Below, piece after piece: positions 61,445-64,000 of a stretch of 64,000 nucleotides of DNA. The stretch is taken from positions 1,550,001-1,614,000 of the forward strand of contig CBDFNJ010000001.1 in assembly GCA_965250115.1 (NCBI GenBank). The letters are read 5' to 3'. Both the position numbers and the translations under genes were made by a program. The stretch's first letter is position 1, and each line of letters starts with the position of its first letter. The notes under the pieces are model-generated. The model was not told where the DNA came from and did not search any database. It saw only the letters and a list, made by a program, of their open reading frames with translations. This DNA comes from CBDFHB01 sp965250115. Lineage in GTDB: Bacteria > Acidobacteriota > Vicinamibacteria > Marinacidobacterales > SMYC01.

Positions 61445-61959
61445 CTTCGGCGGCTCTTTCCGGGCTGCTCGGCTTTGTCGCGACGGCGGCGGTCTATCTC
61501 GAGCACCGTGACATCGTCGTTGACTTTGAGCGGGGCTACGAAGGAGCCTTCGTCGAGAGTTTTCATCCGCGCGAAAGAGCCGAGGGAAAATTCTTTCGCT
61601 GGACGACGGGCGAGTCCTACCTGACGTTCCGAAACCTGCCCGCCACCGGCACGGTATCGGTCGAAGCCAGGCTCAAGACCATTCGACCAAGCGGCGTCGC
61701 TCTGCCAGAGCTCGCCTTTACCGTGAACGGCGTCACGATGCACCGGGCTCGCGCGCTTCCGGGTAGTGTCACCTATCACTTCGACTTTCCCAGTACGGAC
61801 TCACGGCTGATACTCGGTATCGAGTCCGAGACCTTCGAGGCCGGAGGGGGCCGTGATCTCGGTGTCCAAGTGCTGAGCGTGACGGTTTCGCTTCCCGACG
61901 GGCAGGCCTCGTGGGTCGGACCGGCGCTCTGGATGGCGATTGCGGCGGGGCGCTACTAG
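61423..61959 (+). CDS. Membrane-anchored beta-sandwich protein, perhaps N-terminal part of a split glycosyltransferase
   Basis: A 178-residue product: one N-terminal membrane helix (ASAALSGLLGFVATAAVYL), then a soluble, beta-rich domain (LTFRNLPATGTVSVEARLK; LPGSVTYHFDFP; ESETFEAGGGRDLGVQVLSV). This helix plus beta-sandwich layout is common at the N-terminus of large polytopic glycosyltransferases. The frame ends in a second hydrophobic start (VGPALWMAIAAG) and stops abruptly. One missing G in GGGG (61947-61950) and one C soon after would join it to the next gene. TTG start in the end of the preceding gene. Confidence 0.6.
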   Translation: MVTKSTVASAALSGLLGFVATAAVYLEHRDIVVDFERGYEGAFVESFHPRERAEGKFFRWTTGESYLTFRNLPATGTVSVEARLKTIRPSGVALPELAFTVNGVTMHRARALPGSVTYHFDFPSTDSRLILGIESETFEAGGGRDLGVQVLSVTVSLPDGQASWVGPALWMAIAAGRY

Positions 61960-63043
61960 CGCTGGCCTTCGCAGCGCCCGAGTCCACCCATGGGTAGCTC
62001 TCGGAGGCGCCCTCGCCACGGTGCTCGGATTTGCCTACTTGCTCGCGCAGCAGGCGGTCCGCTTCACGCACTACGCGCGCGACGTAGCACTTCTCGCACT
62101 CGTTCTCCTGGCTCTGACTAGCCTCGCCTGCTATCTTCTCGACCGAACCGATTGGCTCCATCGGAAGGAGCGCGGCGAGTTGGTCGCTCTTCTCGCGATG
62201 CTCTTGCTCGTGAAGCTCGCCGTCGTGACCTACCCGCTCATGCTCAGCTCCGACGCGGACTTTCAAGCCAATCGTATGAGCGAGCTCCTCGCTGGCAACT
62301 GGCATCCTACCTCCGTCACCCAGCACGGGCCGCCCTTTCGCATTCCCTATCCGGTGTCGCTCTACGTCGTCGCGGCGCCCCTCGCGAAGCTCGGCCTCGA
62401 CCGGGTCTCGGCACTCGAGATCACAACGGTCTTCTTCGATGTCCTGATCTCGGCGTTGCTCGCGTTTCTCGCGTGGCGTTTCCTGGACGACCGACGCGGC
62501 GGTCTTCTCGCGGCAGCCATTTACGCCCTCGTTCCCATGAACCTTTTGAGCCTGTCCGCCGGGAACTTCACGAACCTCTTCGCGGTGTCGATGCTCGCCC
62601 TCGTCTTTGCGTTTCTCGTTGTGGCGAGCGCCGAGGGAGAGCGCCGTGCGGCCGCGATGCTCGCGGTCACGATACTCGCCGCGCTGCTCTTCCCCCTTTG
62701 GCTCGTTGCGCTTTGGCTCCTGCCCGTACCCGTGAAAGACGAGAGACGCTTCGTGTCGCTCGCCGTGCTCGCCGCCTTCGTCGTCGCGGGCGTTTACTAT
62801 CTGGGCTATTGGGACCTGTTCACGAGCCAGTGGGAGCGCGCTCTGAATCGAGATTCCGCGGCTGCAGCCTTCAGCGGGCCGAAAGAGAAGCTCTCGTTCA
62901 ATCTGGAGCTCATGGGCGAACAGCTCGGCTGGGTCTTCTTGCTAACTGCACTCTTCGGAGCCGTGGGGCTCGGAAGAGGGCTTGGAGCGAGCCTCTTCCA
63001 CACCCTGGCGGCCATATGGTTCGCGGTCACGCTGCTGTTTTTG
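61940..63043 (+). pseudogene. Polytopic membrane protein (glycosyltransferase-like), interrupted by an insertion sequence
   Basis: From TTG 61940 an open frame encodes about 368 residues with many hydrophobic helices: VALGGALATVLGFAYLLAQ, ALLALVLLALTSLACYLL, LVALLAMLLLVKLAVVTYPL and more, with an aqueous motif SDADFQANRMSELLAG after a helix. It resembles GT39-type or related membrane transferases. The coding runs without stop into the transposase, because the insertion sequence entered in the same frame. The gene is thus truncated at about 63043. It is probably the second part of the protein begun at 61423. Confidence 0.65.
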
Positions 63044-64000
63044 TGCCTTGGTGCACAACTCGCGATCTCGGTCCACAATTGTCCTGTACTCACGGATTCG
63101 AGGTTCCCCATGAGCATTTTCAAACGCACTCAGCGGAAGTATGTGAAGAAGGCCTATCGCGTGAGGAATTGGCGTGAATATGAGGCGGGTCTACGCAACC
63201 GTGGGAGCCTGACCGTCTGGATCTCGCTCACCGCCGGCAAGCTTGTGAACTGGGACGCGCCCCGGCCGAGGAGGAGGAAACCGGGCCGTCAACGCAAGTA
63301 CTCGAACCACGCCATCGAGACGGCTGTCACCCTGGGCATGGTGTTTCATCTGTCATCTAGGCAGAGCGAGGGATTGCTGCGGTCGTTGTTCGCTCTGATG
63401 AAGCTAGACAATGATGTGCCCGATCACACCACGATTTCGAGGCGCAAGGCGAAGCTGGGTAAGGTCCCCTTCTACCAAGACAAGCAGAAGACGCCGTTGC
63501 ACATCTTGATCGACAGCAGCGGTCTCGCTGTCCACGCCGGCCAGCTGCGCAGAGCACCAAAGAGCAGGGACTATCGCAAGCTCCATCTGTGTGTCGACGA
63601 GCAGACTGGCGAAGTCGTCGCCGGCGAGCTGACGAGCAAAAGAGCCCGCGATTCATCGCGGGTTGCATCGCTTGTCGGACAGATCGACAGTCCCATCTCA
63701 TCGGCCAGAGCTGACACCGCATACGACGCCAGCGGCGTCTATGAGGCGATCGAGAATCACAGCGCTCATCGCTCGCCGAGGGTGCTGATACCGCCGCGCA
63801 AGGGCGCCCAGCTCGCATCGGGGCCGGCGAGCAGCCGACAGCGCAATCGCAACATTGCAGCACAAGCTCGGCTCGGCAAACGAAAGTGGCACACAGAATC
63901 GGGCTACAGCAACCGGAGCAAAGTCGAGACAACGTTCCATCGCTACAAGGCTATCGTGGGCTCAGCGATGCGAGCGAGAGGGTTGGCGGCACAGAGAGTC
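63044..64000 (+). mobile_element. IS5-family (IS903-group) insertion sequence, left end and body
   Basis: The left end is placed near 63044, where CCTTGGTGCACAACTC resembles the GGCTTTGTTGCACAAC-type ends of this group, and about 65 bp before the transposase start. The right end and target duplication are outside the window. The base composition and codon use change here: less codon-third-position G/C bias than the flanking genes. Confidence 0.7.
63110..64000 (+). CDS. IS5/IS903-type DDE transposase (partial, 3' end beyond window)
   Basis: From ATG 63110, 297 codons before the edge; IS903 transposase is about 307 residues, so only the tail is lost. The DDE parts are present: ILIDSSGLAVH (first D), DTAYDASGVYEAI (second D) and NRSKVETTFHRYKAIVG (E with the Y-R-E-K spacing). 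The N-terminus WREYEAGLRNRGSLTVW is characteristic of this group. It catalyses cut-and-paste or copy transposition of the element. Confidence 0.9.
   Translation, partial: MSIFKRTQRKYVKKAYRVRNWREYEAGLRNRGSLTVWISLTAGKLVNWDAPRPRRRKPGRQRKYSNHAIETAVTLGMVFHLSSRQSEGLLRSLFALMKLDNDVPDHTTISRRKAKLGKVPFYQDKQKTPLHILIDSSGLAVHAGQLRRAPKSRDYRKLHLCVDEQTGEVVAGELTSKRARDSSRVASLVGQIDSPISSARADTAYDASGVYEAIENHSAHRSPRVLIPPRKGAQLASGPASSRQRNRNIAAQARLGKRKWHTESGYSNRSKVETTFHRYKAIVGSAMRARGLAAQRV

Noticed and set aside
62152..63177. A 341-codon plus-strand frame in the membrane protein region
   Set aside because: Arg/Pro-rich product; the overlapping frame from 61940 is hydrophobic and continuous with a known fold.
1..64000. 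tRNA, rRNA, CRISPR arrays
   Set aside because: I looked through the gaps between genes and saw no cloverleaf, rRNA core or spaced direct repeats; a covariance-model search could still find a small RNA.

Overview
The window is GC-rich bacterial chromosomal DNA carrying the replication-origin region of its replicon. Two clusters meet head to tail around 21-22 kb. To the left, on the minus strand, lie rpmH-rnpA-yidD-yidC-jag-rsmG-parA-parB-bactofilin and an F1/stator ATP synthase operon. To the right, on the plus strand, lie dnaA-dnaN-gyrB-gyrA. A perfect 16-bp parS site, DnaA-box-like sequences and a very AT-rich stretch between dnaA and dnaN mark the origin. The order parA-parB-bactofilin-atpF'-atpF-atpH-atpA-atpG-atpD-atpC, with no a or c subunit genes, recalls Deltaproteobacteria and Acidobacteriota. 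Together with the GC content and the surface-glycan and sulfatase-like genes, this suggests Acidobacteriota or a related phylum. That is inference; no rRNA gene is present to settle it.

Layout. 1-4.5 kb (minus): HAD-IB phosphatase, LarA-like protein and a reductase-acyl-AMP-ligase fusion cut by the left edge. 4.6-8.1 kb (plus): fabH, a DUF255 (YyaL) protein and a small secreted protein. 8.1-9.0 kb: a frameshifted Dam-type methylase. 9.0-14.8 kb: ATP synthase operon. 15-21 kb: segregation, membrane-insertion and RNA-processing genes. 21-29 kb: replication initiation, sliding clamp and gyrase. 29-30.6 kb: two lipoproteins. 30.6-38.3 kb (minus): rsmI, a TPR protein, yvcK, a GlmU with an eroded first domain, glmS and a UvrD/PcrA helicase, mostly closely packed. 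38.4-61.9 kb: mainly surface-glycan genes (GT2-epimerase fusion, DegT aminotransferase, GT4, GT9, flippase, capsule-type transferase and a nonulosonic-acid set), interrupted by a SnoaL-like protein, a sulfatase-like lipoprotein, ClpC and an Hsp70-like gene with a repeat tail. 61.4-64 kb: a membrane glycosyltransferase-like gene broken by an IS5/IS903-type insertion sequence that runs off the right edge.

How the genes work together. GlmS and the acetyltransferase half of GlmU supply amino-sugar precursors. The nonulosonate operon (two NeuB-type synthases, an SpsF-type cytidylyltransferase, a NeuA-PseG fusion and a sugar-nucleotide epimerase) could build one or two CMP-activated nine-carbon sugars. 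The nearby glycosyltransferases and flippase could place them on a surface polymer. The most novel-looking parts are the reductase/ligase-LarA-HAD operon, the GlmU with a degenerate uridylyltransferase domain, the NeuA-PseG fusion with an altered signature, the GT2-SDR fusion lacking its catalytic tyrosine, and the Hsp70-repeat protein. At least two genes, and possibly a third, are broken by single-base shifts. These may be assembly errors or real decay.
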